Below, piece after piece: positions 1 to 4,802 of a DNA stretch of 5,004 bases. The position numbers and the translations under genes were made by a program. How positions within the stretch are numbered: the stretch's first letter is position 1; each line of letters begins with the position of its first letter. Under the pieces are notes generated by a model. The model ran no database searches. It worked only from the letters and a program-made list of their open reading frames with translations, and was not told where the DNA came from. Source of the DNA: CAIJZX01 sp043766165 (GTDB lineage Bacteria > Patescibacteriota > Patescibacteriia > SBBC01 > CAIJZX01); the NCBI GenBank assembly GCA_043766165.1, contig JAYUIJ010000029.1, positions 1 through 5,004 on the forward strand, in the 5' to 3' direction.

Positions 1-31
1 ACGGAGCAATCTGCCGAAGAATAACGGTTCT

Positions 32-81
32 GCGGCCATGTGCATCAAGCCCCATTGTTTAGCAGTGGGGTACATGGCCGC
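32..81. repeat. Two-tier inverted repeat (long hairpin)
   Basis: The outer arms GCGGCCATGT (32-41) and ACATGGCCGC (72-81) are perfect 10-base complements. Inside them CCCCATTG (50-57) and CAGTGGGG (63-70) form a second stem around a five-base TTTAG loop; its one non-Watson-Crick pair is a U.G wobble in the + strand transcript. An eight-base bulge separates the stems on the left. GCATCAA occurs at 42-48 and again at 80-86, just past the structure. No T-run follows directly, so it is not a standard intrinsic terminator, and it ends before the -35 box at 93. It could be a REP-like element, a processed 3' end of an upstream gene, or a cruciform site. Confidence 0.6.
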
Positions 82-92
82 ATCAATGCGTC

Positions 93-121
93 TTGACAGG
101 TAGCCGTTTTTTTGATAGGTT
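93..121 (+). promoter_or_regulatory. Sigma70-type promoter for the 180-413 gene
   Basis: A perfect TTGACA -35 box (93-98) is followed by exactly 17 bases and then TAGGTT (116-121). A TGA at 113-115 supplies an extended -10 TGn. The -10 hexamer is poor (3 of 6) but the -35, spacing and extended element compensate. Transcription would start near 128, leaving a leader of about 50 bases before the ATG at 180. Confidence 0.55.
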
Positions 122-179
122 TTGCAGTCACAAGACACCTGTTCATTTCTCGTCTCAAGCTCTCATTAGGGGTGGTTCT

Positions 180-413
180 ATGAGTAGTCAAGTACTGAAG
201 GGCCTATGTCTTGACTCTGATCTGGTACTGCGGCGTCTCGACCAGAGCAATACGGAAGTGCGTAATGGGCATAGTAAACTGAGCGCATCTATGCTTGACT
301 GGGTGCTTCTCGCACGATCATACGCCGAAGACTTTATCTATGGAAATGATCGGGCGATTGAAAACGTAGAAATTGCTTTGAATGAGTACGAGTTGGAAAA
401 GAGTAAACTGTAA
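180..413 (+). CDS. Hypothetical 77-residue protein
   Basis: I do not recognise this protein. The frame is open upstream to a TTG at 93, but that TTG is part of a -35 box, and the ATG at 180 has a good Shine-Dalgarno run AGGGGTGG at 168-175, so I start there. The product is soluble-looking with no signal peptide or membrane segment. It has a polar N-terminal half (LDSDLVLRRLDQSNTEVRNG), then a likely amphipathic helix around residues 38-52 (MLDWVLLARSYAEDF), and an acidic helical C-terminus (residues 58-77, rich in Glu). It is a single-gene unit: its own promoter is upstream and an intrinsic terminator begins 13 bases after the stop. The complete expression context makes it likely to be a real gene; its role cannot be inferred. 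The next gene converges on it. Confidence 0.72.
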   Translation: MSSQVLKGLCLDSDLVLRRLDQSNTEVRNGHSKLSASMLDWVLLARSYAEDFIYGNDRAIENVEIALNEYELEKSKL

Positions 414-425
414 ACTTGTAGATAT

Positions 426-458
426 TCCGATCTAGCATAGCGTAGGTCGGATTTTTTT
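426..458 (+). terminator. Intrinsic terminator of the 180-413 gene
   Basis: TCCGATCT (426-433) pairs with AGGTCGGA (444-451), eight pairs with one U.G wobble around a ten-base loop. Seven T follow directly at 452-458 and a further T run at 460-464. It begins 13 bases after the TAA. Confidence 0.85.
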
Positions 459-496
459 ATTTTTCAAAAAGTAACTCCATCAAGAAATACCGTTAT

Positions 497-525
497 AAAA
501 AAAGACCGTCATCAGGAATGACGGT
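497..525 (-). terminator. Intrinsic terminator overlapping the end of the membrane-protein gene
   Basis: On the - strand ACCGTCAT (525-518) pairs perfectly with ATGACGGT (512-505) around a five-base loop, followed by a U run (503-497). The stop codon of the 512-784 gene (514-512) lies at the loop/stem edge, so the last codons of the gene form one arm of the terminator. It faces the + strand terminator at 426-458 across the convergent junction. Confidence 0.85.
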
Positions 526-784
526 TGGTTGACTTTGGGCGTTCACCGGGAGGAAAGAGAAAGGTAGCAATCAATGTGCCGAAGAACATGATTGCTCCGC
601 CAGCCAGACCAGCCATGAACCCATCGTGAAGAGTGTAGATTGGTGGCTGCTCACCGTTTGGGTAGTGAAGATGACGGGTGACAAAGTTATCTACTGCTAC
701 CAAGCTGGGGGCTAGCACAGCGAAGCTAACTGACCAAATAAGTGACACAAACATGATCAAGCTACGGGCTTTATTGCGCTGCAT
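512..784 (-). CDS. Small two-helix membrane protein, function unknown
   Basis: The 90-residue product is not a family I recognise. I start at the ATG at 784, which has GGAGG six bases upstream; the frame extends further to 838, but that would place the promoter inside the gene. After a basic N-terminus (MQRNKAR) comes a hydrophobic segment at about residues 9-32 (IMFVSLIWSVSFAVLAPS), a polar loop at 33-53 with HLHYPNGEQPP, and a second hydrophobic segment at about 55-78 containing small-residue packing (GFMAGLAGGAIMFFG). The tail is basic (RPKSTNR). By the positive-inside rule both ends should be cytoplasmic and the loop outside. It is a single-gene unit with its own promoter and a terminator that overlaps its stop codon. 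It could be an accessory subunit or a small integral protein of unknown role. Confidence 0.75.
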   Translation of the reverse strand: MQRNKARSLIMFVSLIWSVSFAVLAPSLVAVDNFVTRHLHYPNGEQPPIYTLHDGFMAGLAGGAIMFFGTLIATFLFPPGERPKSTNRHS

Positions 785-828
785 GGTTTCCTCCGCATTC
801 AAAAGAACAAAGCAGAAGCAATGCGCCC

Positions 829-857
829 ACCTTAACATTCAGAAGGAGATTTGTCTA
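829..857 (-). promoter_or_regulatory. Sigma70-type promoter for the membrane-protein gene
   Basis: On the - strand TAGACA (857-852, one change from TTGACA) is separated by exactly 17 bases from TAAGGT (834-829), and a TGT just before it provides an extended -10. The -10 itself is weak. The expected start near 822 gives a leader of about 38 bases before the ATG at 784. It has the same design (good -35, extended but weak -10) as the promoter at 93-121. Confidence 0.5.
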
Positions 858-861
858 CACT

Positions 862-894
862 AAAAAACACCCTCCGCTAACGGAAGGTGTTTTT
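862..894. terminator. Terminator of the HU gene, bidirectional in form
   Basis: ACACCCTCCG (867-876) and CGGAAGGTGT (881-890) form a ten-base stem with one mismatch and a four-base loop CTAA. A run of A at 862-866 and of T at 891-894 flank it, so it can act on either strand. On - it lies 15 bases beyond the HU stop codon (908-906), which is its clear client. No + strand gene runs into it. Confidence 0.85.
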
Positions 895-905
895 CTAAAC
901 CAGGA

Positions 906-1259
906 TTACATCGTTGGCGTAGTAGGTGCGACTGGAGTTTCCATGCTTGGCGCTGGAGCCATCGGCGTGGCGGCGGTCATATTGGATTTCAATGCATCCT
1001 TCAATGACTTACCGGCTTTAAATTTCGGGACGATCACGGCTGGGATGTGAATTTTTTCGCCCGGCTTCTGCGGGTTAACACCCATACGTGCTTCGCGCTT
1101 CTTAGCCATGAAGGTGCCGAAGCCAGTCAAGGTCACTTCGCCATCCATCATCAGAGTGGAGGTGACGACTTCCTCGAAAGCATTCAACATGTCTTCCGCT
1201 TGTTTCTTGGTGACACCGATTTTCTCGGCGACTTTTTCTGCGAGTTCGACTTTGTTCAT
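906..1259 (-). CDS. HU/IHF-family nucleoid DNA-binding protein with a Pro/Ala/Thr tail
   Basis: HU proteins are small dimeric proteins that bend and compact DNA in the nucleoid. The 117-residue product carries the full fold. Residues 1-38 form the helical dimer part (MNKVELAEKVAEKIGVTKKQ). The turn TGFGTF is at 45-50. The DNA-binding beta-arm follows, with the Pro that intercalates DNA in VNPQ (61-64). The C-terminal signature IPAVIVPKFKAGKSLKDAL occupies 72-90. Typical HU ends near residue 90; here about 25 more residues follow, made of Pro, Ala, Thr and Met with no Lys or Arg. I start at the ATG at 1259, preceded by GGGGAGGTGAGAGG; an upstream in-frame start at 1316 would add a non-HU extension. 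The gene follows ymdB by 66 bases and has its own terminator at 862-894. HU versus IHF subunit cannot be settled, so no gene symbol is given. Confidence 0.95.
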   Translation of the reverse strand: MNKVELAEKVAEKIGVTKKQAEDMLNAFEEVVTSTLMMDGEVTLTGFGTFMAKKREARMGVNPQKPGEKIHIPAVIVPKFKAGKSLKDALKSNMTAATPMAPAPSMETPVAPTTPTM

Positions 1260-1280
1260 TCCTCTCACCTCCCCTCTATA

Positions 1281-1310
1281 TCCTGCGCTCGTCAGCGGAC
1301 GAGCAAAGGA
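1281..1310 (-). promoter_or_regulatory. Leader hairpin upstream of the HU ribosome-binding site
   Basis: GCTCGTC (1287-1293) and GACGAGC (1298-1304) are perfect complements around a four-base loop. TCCT (1281-1284) and AGGA (1307-1310) extend the stem across a 2x2 internal loop. It lies in the 66-base gap between ymdB and HU, just upstream of the HU Shine-Dalgarno run. No U run follows on -, so it is not a terminator. It could stabilise the HU message, mark an RNA-processing point, or be bound by a regulator; none of this is shown by the sequence. Confidence 0.5.
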
Positions 1311-1324
1311 TCTCATGAATAAAT

Positions 1325-1330
1325 ATTATA
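1325..1330 (-). promoter_or_regulatory. Probable -10 box of an HU promoter
   Basis: A perfect TATAAT on the - strand overlaps the ymdB stop codon. The start would be near 1318, giving a leader of about 58 bases that contains the hairpin at 1281-1310 and the HU Shine-Dalgarno. No recognisable -35 lies at 16-18 bases upstream (the 17-base position reads ACGCGT), so the call rests on the hexamer and its position. Confidence 0.4.
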
Positions 1331-2111
1331 CAGTAATTTCCCGATAGACGCGTTCGATCTTCGCGCAATGGTTGCCATCAATGTTGAGTAGCACTGCATT
1401 AAATGCCACGAGGCCGTGATCCGGAATTTCATTCGGTGCTTTTTGTCCGGTCAGGAATCGCTGGAGAGCCATGTCCTTATCAACGCCGAGTGACGAATCT
1501 CGTAAACCGACCATGCCGACGTCAGTAATATACCCGGTGCCTTTTGGCAGAACGCGTTCGTCGGCGGTGGGTACATGCGTGTGTGTTCCGAGAACAGCCG
1601 TAACTTTTCCATCCAAGTACCAACCCATGGCGATTTTTTCGCTGGTCGCTTCGGCGTGCATGTCAACGATGATGATATCGGCAGCTAGCGATGATTTCCA
1701 CCAGTGTTGCGCCGCAGCGAAAGCATTTTCCACACCGTCAATCTTCATCCCAAATTCACCCAGAAAGTTTACCACCATCAGCTTTTTTTGGCCAACTGTA
1801 AAGGTTTTTTGACCAACGCCGGCGGTGCCGAGGGGTAAGTTCATTGGTCTCACTAGTGGCTGTGTTTTATCGTTATGAATGTCGCTCGATTCTGGTTTTG
1901 AGAAAGTGTGATTGCCACCGGTTCCAACATCAACCCCAGCGTCACGCAATTCTTGCCAGGTGCTCGACGTGATTCCTTTTCCATGCGCAGTGTTCTCAAC
2001 ATTGGCGATTACAAACTCAACCCCAAGCTCTATACGAAGCTGGGGAAGAATTTGTGTAACAGCCTTGCGGGCTGGTTTACCGACGATATCACCGATGAAG
2101 AGAATGCGCAT
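1326..2111 (-). CDS. ymdB: YmdB-type metallophosphoesterase (TIGR00282 family)
   Basis: The family comprises cytoplasmic di-metal phosphoesterases; Bacillus YmdB cleaves 2',3'-cyclic nucleotides and influences RNase Y-dependent gene expression. The 261-residue product matches the usual length (about 260). All expected metal-site motifs are visible: GDIVG with D8, NVEN with E39 and N40, GGNHTF with N67 and H68, DMHAEATSEK with H152, and GTHTHVPTADE with H177 and H179. The block GYITDVGMVGLRDSSLG (193-209) is also typical. GNHTF replaces the more common GNHTWD. I start at the ATG at 2111 because MRILFIGDIVG is the canonical N-terminus; the frame runs upstream to 2177 but that part enters the palindromic repeat. 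No Shine-Dalgarno is seen before the ATG. rny lies 231 bases upstream in the same direction, a conserved pairing. Confidence 0.93.
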   Translation of the reverse strand: MRILFIGDIVGKPARKAVTQILPQLRIELGVEFVIANVENTAHGKGITSSTWQELRDAGVDVGTGGNHTFSKPESSDIHNDKTQPLVRPMNLPLGTAGVGQKTFTVGQKKLMVVNFLGEFGMKIDGVENAFAAAQHWWKSSLAADIIIVDMHAEATSEKIAMGWYLDGKVTAVLGTHTHVPTADERVLPKGTGYITDVGMVGLRDSSLGVDKDMALQRFLTGQKAPNEIPDHGLVAFNAVLLNIDGNHCAKIERVYREITV

Positions 2112-2141
2112 GAAGTGTAAACGTGTAAGAAGTAAACGAGT
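2112..2141. repeat. Imperfect 15-base tandem duplication before ymdB
   Basis: Two 15-base blocks, 2112-2126 and 2127-2141, share GTAAACG with flanking similarity (10 of 15 positions). They occupy the place where the ymdB Shine-Dalgarno would be expected. This may be no more than a slippage product. Confidence 0.25.
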
Positions 2142-2177
2142 AGTAAGTATTGAAGGTAATTCTGGATACCCACCCAT

Positions 2178-2332
2178 TCGTCATCCTGAACCCAATCTGA
2201 GCAACGTTCTCATCTTACCGGTGAAGGATCTCCTCGTTGAGCAACGCTCTACTTCTTGTAAACTCTATTCTATAGGAGACCCTTCGCGTCATTATTTAGG
2301 TATGTTGCTTGCCTCAGGGCTCAGGGTGACGA
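2178..2332. repeat. Degenerate palindromic (MITE-like) repeat between rny and ymdB
   Basis: The left end TCGTCATCCTGA (2178-2189) and right end TCAGGGTGACGA (2321-2332) are inverted copies differing at one position. A second inverted pair, GAAGGATCTCC (2223-2233) and GGAGACCCTTC (2275-2285), also with one difference, lies at matching distance, so the arms of about 55 bases are inverted and divergent around a loop of about 40. TGAGCAACGYTCT is additionally repeated directly at 2198-2210 and 2238-2250. The words CGTCATCCTGA, GAAGGATCTC and CTCAGGGTGACG recall, from memory, a dispersed repeat seen in many bacterial genomes. There is no coding capacity. It probably inserted in the rny-ymdB gap; its outer ends lie 11 bases from the rny stop and 67 from the ymdB start. 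Confidence 0.7.
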
Positions 2333-2342
2333 GTTTGTGGGA

Positions 2343-3872
2343 TTACCGAGCGTACTCAATGATCCGTTTTTCCCTGACGACCGTCACTTTAATCTCACCA
2401 GGATACTGTAACTCAGATTCAATTTTCTGAGCGACATCCGCGGCTAACTTTGTTGCGGCGTAATCATCAATTTCTTCCGGACGAACAAAGACGCGGATTT
2501 CTCGGCCAGCTTGGATAGCGAAAGCGCGATCAACACCCGGGAATCCTTTGGCGACTGATTCTAATTCATCGAGACGTTGAACATAATTTTCATACGTTCC
2601 CTTACGTGCGCCAGGTCGAGCGCCGGATAATGCGTCCGCTACTTTCACAATCGCACCTTCCAAAGTTTTTGGATGTTCCTCGTGGTGAGCAATGGCAATG
2701 TAGGCTACATCTTCCGGTAACTTAAACTTCTTCATGATTTCGTAACCAATCTGTGGGTGACCACCTTGGACTTCGTGGTCGATCGCTTTACCGATGTCGT
2801 GGAGTAAACCACCTTTTTTCGCAACTGCCACGTTCGCGCCAAGTTCTTCCGCAATCAATCCTGATAGCAATCCGACTTCAACCGCGTGACGTAACTGGTT
2901 TTGTCCGTAGCTGGTGCGGTACTTCAATCGTCCTAAGATCTGTACTAACCGTGGATCAAGTCCAGCCACACCAACTTCATAGGCCGCTTCATCGCCAGCT
3001 TTCTTCATATCGCTAGCCATTTCTTTTTTGACCTGTTCCACCGTGTCTTCAATACGACCAGGGTGAATGCGTCCATCGCTCATTAATTTTTCCAAAACTC
3101 GCTTAGCTAAATGACGACGAATCGGATTAAATCCTGACAACACAATTGAGTCTGGTGTTTCATCAATTACTAACTCAACGCCAGTTAACGCTTCAAGAGT
3201 TTTAATGTTTCGACCTTCCTTACCGATGATGCGGCCTTTCATATCTTCGCTGGTCAAATCAACGACCGTGGTGCTGGTTTCAGACGCATGAGAAGAAGCA
3301 ATGCGTTGCATCGCTGTCGACAACAAGTTCCGCGCTTGTTTTTCCAGATCTTCATCAGATGTATTTTGGAGTTTGCGCTGTCGAGCCAACAATTCATCCT
3401 TCATCCGCAATTCCATGTTGTCCATCAACACGCGCTTCGCGTCATCGGGTGTTAACTCCGCAATTTTCTGTAACTTCACCATTTGCTCTTCGCGAATTTT
3501 GGCGACTTCAACTTTTGCGGTTTCTAAGTAGGTCGTCTTGGTTTCCAATTCTTTCTTCTGGTTTTCTAATTCCAAAAGTTTTGAATCAAACTGTGATTCA
3601 CGTTTTTCTAAACGTTCCTGTAAGCGCGCTAACTCAGCGTGTCGAGTAGCTTCCTCACGCTTAGCATCATCAATAATCTTAATCGACTGATCCTTGGCTT
3701 TCAGGAGCAGTTCACGTTCTTGCGACTTGGCCTCGTCGAGGAGGACTTGAGCCTTAGCTTCGGCCGATTGGGCTTCGCGAGCGGCCCAGGTGCGTCGAAG
3801 AAAGTAGCCGGCCATCATTCCGGCGGGAATGCCAACGAGGGCGATCAGTGCCCAGAGTGCAGCGATAGACAT
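2343..3872 (-). CDS. rny: Ribonuclease Y
   Basis: RNase Y is the membrane-anchored endoribonuclease that starts mRNA decay in bacteria lacking RNase E. The 509-residue product is close to the Bacillus length (about 520) and shows every domain in order. There is an N-terminal membrane helix at about 4-25 and a long charged coiled coil at about 30-175. The KH RNA-binding domain (about 205-270) has the GRIIGKEGRN loop at 213-222. The HD domain (about 325-420) has H329, the catalytic pair H358-D359 in LLHDIGKAIDHE, H396-H397 and D413 in VADALSGARPGAR. The C-terminal part has FAIQAGREIRV and ends KVTVVREKRIIEYAR. The ATG at 3872 is chosen because the membrane helix starts at once. The bases before it are pyrimidine-rich (CTTCTCTCTCCC) with no Shine-Dalgarno. 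ymdB lies downstream, and no U-run terminator separates them. Confidence 0.98.
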   Translation of the reverse strand: MSIAALWALIALVGIPAGMMAGYFLRRTWAAREAQSAEAKAQVLLDEAKSQERELLLKAKDQSIKIIDDAKREEATRHAELARLQERLEKRESQFDSKLLELENQKKELETKTTYLETAKVEVAKIREEQMVKLQKIAELTPDDAKRVLMDNMELRMKDELLARQRKLQNTSDEDLEKQARNLLSTAMQRIASSHASETSTTVVDLTSEDMKGRIIGKEGRNIKTLEALTGVELVIDETPDSIVLSGFNPIRRHLAKRVLEKLMSDGRIHPGRIEDTVEQVKKEMASDMKKAGDEAAYEVGVAGLDPRLVQILGRLKYRTSYGQNQLRHAVEVGLLSGLIAEELGANVAVAKKGGLLHDIGKAIDHEVQGGHPQIGYEIMKKFKLPEDVAYIAIAHHEEHPKTLEGAIVKVADALSGARPGARKGTYENYVQRLDELESVAKGFPGVDRAFAIQAGREIRVFVRPEEIDDYAATKLAADVAQKIESELQYPGEIKVTVVREKRIIEYAR

Positions 3873-4011
3873 GGGAGAGAGAAGTTAAGCTTGCCTGCCG
3901 GGAGGCAGGGGTGGGTAAAAATCCGCGAACGCGAGAAGAGCTGAACTCCATAGACGGAGTAACAGATAGGGGTGCAAGCGTTAATAATCGCGGTAAAAAC
4001 ATAACGTGCCG
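3873..4011 (-). promoter_or_regulatory. RNase Y 5' leader
   Basis: From the predicted start near 4005 the leader is about 130 bases. It can form two hairpins: ACTCC/GGAGT around six bases (3945-3960) and a GC-rich CCTGCC/GGCAGG around four bases (3894-3909), about 20 bases before the ATG. Bacterial mRNA-decay enzymes are often autoregulated through their leaders; whether this one is cannot be told from sequence. No coding sequence is credible here. Confidence 0.4.
3894..3909. repeat. GC-rich palindrome CCTGCC-N4-GGCAGG
   Basis: A six-base perfect inverted repeat with loop GGGA lies just upstream of the rny start. Similar CCTGCC/GGCAGG hairpins recur in Parcubacteria-type genomes as I remember them, so this may be one copy of a dispersed family. 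There is no T-run on either side. Confidence 0.5.
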
Positions 4012-4040
4012 AGTGTAGCATGCAGGGGTATTTTGTGCAA
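4012..4040 (-). promoter_or_regulatory. Sigma70-type promoter of rny
   Basis: On the - strand TTGCAC (4040-4035) is followed by exactly 17 bases and TACACT (4017-4012), with TGC immediately before the -10 giving an extended -10. Each hexamer matches consensus at 4 of 6. The position fits the rny leader and nothing else is downstream in that direction. Confidence 0.55.
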
Positions 4041-4042
4041 GG

Positions 4043-4152
4043 TTAGCCCCGTTAGAAGTGAAGATACCTTTGTTTCGCCCCATATCAATGGTGTCAAAGA
4101 CATTTTTACCAAAAAGACATAGCTGTATTTAGTTCGCTTCTATCGGGGTTAG
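4043..4152. repeat. 110-bp element bounded by a 16-base inverted repeat
   Basis: TTAGCCCCGTTAGAAG (4043-4058) and CTTCTATCGGGGTTAG (4137-4152) pair over 16 positions with one mismatch and two G.U pairs. The enclosed 78 bases contain smaller complementary pairs: CTTTG/CAAAG (4069-4073 with 4095-4099), CCAT/ATGG around ATCA, and TTTTT/AAAAA around ACC. It lies between the rny promoter and the terminator at 4176-4207 and has no credible reading frame. It could be a small mobile palindrome or a structured RNA; no promoter is clearly tied to it. Confidence 0.5.
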
Positions 4153-4175
4153 CGCAGTATCAATAAAATATGTAT

Positions 4176-4207
4176 AAAAAATGCTGGTGTCGTGATGACC
4201 ACCAGCA
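4176..4207 (-). terminator. Intrinsic terminator of the 4253-4510 gene
   Basis: On the - strand TGCTGGTG (4207-4200) pairs perfectly with CACCAGCA (4189-4182) over eight bases around a ten-base loop, followed by six U (4181-4176). It lies 45 bases beyond the TAG stop. Confidence 0.85.
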
Positions 4208-4252
4208 GGATGACGGTGCGTGTACTACTACAGCGGTTTTGTTTGGATCCTG

Positions 4253-4510
4253 CTACCCTTTGTAACCCGACCGAACAACGGTCAGAAGATCCTCAGGGAA
4301 GTAGGATTCGAGGTGAATCTTGTCGCCACATTGGTCGTGCTTGACTCTTGCTGGAGTTCCAGCTTCCCTGACCAGTTCGTGGCCCTGGATTTTCTCTGGG
4401 TCGAAGCTTCCTCCGGACAGGTTGATGACGGCGCCCATCCTATCGCGCCCGAGTTCTTGAGCTGTCACGCCTGGAATTCGATCCAGAGCCTCACGCGTTT
4501 TTTCACACAT
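4253..4510 (-). CDS. Hypothetical 85-residue protein
   Basis: I do not recognise this protein. The ATG at 4510 is chosen because GAGGGTGAG lies four to six bases upstream; in-frame ATG at 4525 and TTG at 4549 have no such site, and the TTG abuts a TATACT box. The product is soluble-looking with no signal or membrane segment: MCEKTREALDRIPGV, then a Gly/Asp-rich middle (INLSGGSFDPEK at residues 29-40), and DKIHLESYFPEDLLTVVRSG near the end. It has two widely spaced Cys (2 and 61) and no metal-binding motif. The terminator 45 bases downstream and the ribosome-binding site support a real gene. A long structured non-coding region with its own promoter lies upstream, so it may be controlled at the RNA level. 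The frame on the opposite strand over 4220-4570 lacks these signals. Confidence 0.68.
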   Translation of the reverse strand: MCEKTREALDRIPGVTAQELGRDRMGAVINLSGGSFDPEKIQGHELVREAGTPARVKHDQCGDKIHLESYFPEDLLTVVRSGYKG

Positions 4511-4515
4511 CTTAC

Positions 4516-4530
4516 TCACCCTCATGGTGA
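4516..4530 (-). promoter_or_regulatory. Hairpin covering the ribosome-binding site of the 4253-4510 gene
   Basis: On the - strand TCACC (4530-4526) pairs perfectly with GGTGA (4520-4516) around a five-base loop ATGAG. The right arm is the core of the Shine-Dalgarno run GAGGGTGAG, so the stem would partly hide it. Five pairs are a weak structure alone. Confidence 0.35.
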
Positions 4531-4538
4531 TGCTGGAA

Positions 4539-4544
4539 AGTATA
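4539..4544 (-). promoter_or_regulatory. Possible -10 box close to the 4253-4510 gene
   Basis: TATACT on the - strand lies 29 bases upstream of the chosen ATG and would give a leader of about 20 bases. No -35 resembling TTGACA is found at 15-18 bases upstream (17 gives CGGCTT), so this is weaker than the promoter at 4803-4831. Confidence 0.25.
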
Positions 4545-4645
4545 ACCAACCTTGGCCTACCAAGCCGTAGTTGGCGCGGCGGTGGTTTCAGTAGTTCTAC
4601 TTAACGAGTGGATAGTGTCATAGGAGCCCTCCATGGACGCGGATG

Positions 4646-4660
4646 TCTCGCTATGCGAGA
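4646..4660 (-). ncRNA. Six-base perfect hairpin within the long leader
   Basis: TCTCGC (4646-4651) and GCGAGA (4655-4660) are perfect complements with a three-base loop; two G.U pairs can extend the stem outward. No U run follows on either strand. It lies 20 bases from the outer stem of the branched structure at 4680-4768 and may be part of the same RNA. Confidence 0.4.
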
Positions 4661-4679
4661 TGGAAATGAACAACAGATG

Positions 4680-4768
4680 CGGAGCGCGCTGTGAATCAGC
4701 TTCCGCTTGGCTGACTCGCCTATTCAGGTAGCGTGATTACCTGATGGTAGAAGGCTTAGCGCGCTCCG
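4680..4768 (-). ncRNA. Candidate branched structured RNA (three-way junction) in a long leader
   Basis: The outer arms CGGAGCGCGCT (4680-4690) and AGCGCGCTCCG (4758-4768) are perfect 11-base complements enclosing 67 bases. Inside are two further hairpins: TCAGC/GCTGA (4696-4700 with 4710-4714) and a perfect seven-base TCAGGTA/TACCTGA (4724-4730 with 4738-4744) with a seven-base loop. The whole folds as a three-way junction on either strand. I assign it to - because a promoter at 4803-4831 would start transcription about 28 bases before it, and no intrinsic terminator appears until 4176. It is not a tRNA: there is no T-arm GGTTCRANYCC and no usable 7-base acceptor geometry. It is either the 5' leader of the 4253-4510 gene or a separate small RNA. 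The function is unknown. Confidence 0.5.
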
Positions 4769-4802
4769 AAAACAAAAGTACAAGAAACAGGCTAATACAT
4801 AC

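Noticed and set aside
1912..2430. A 172-codon frame on + across ymdB, the repeat and the rny end
   Set aside because: It is antisense to the conserved ymdB N-terminus and crosses the palindromic repeat; no start signals.
3754..4083. A 109-codon reading frame on - across the rny start and promoter
   Set aside because: It overlaps the first third of the rny coiled coil in another frame, has no ribosome-binding site, and its product is low-complexity Ser/Arg/Pro-rich; a shadow of rny.
4220..4570. A 116-codon frame on + opposite the 85-residue gene
   Set aside because: There is no Shine-Dalgarno, promoter or + strand terminator, whereas the - strand gene has a ribosome-binding site and a strong terminator.
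4558..4635. A 25-codon frame on - inside the leader (MEGSYDTIHSLSRTTETT...)
   Set aside because: No ribosome-binding site precedes its ATG and the Ser/Thr-rich product looks like chance translation.
4633..4731. A 32-codon frame on + (MDADVSLCEMEMNNRCGARC...) with GGAG six bases before the ATG
   Set aside because: It runs through the 4646-4660 hairpin and the left half of the branched structure, no + strand promoter is evident, and the peptide looks like translated structure. A leader peptide cannot be excluded.
4680..4768. tRNA or tmRNA fragment
   Set aside because: The 11-base outer stem, the absence of a T-arm consensus and of a CCA-type end, and the two-hairpin interior do not fit a cloverleaf.
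4680..4768. Integron attC site
   Set aside because: The ends lack the GTTRRRY/RYYYAAC core motifs and no integrase or cassette array is present.
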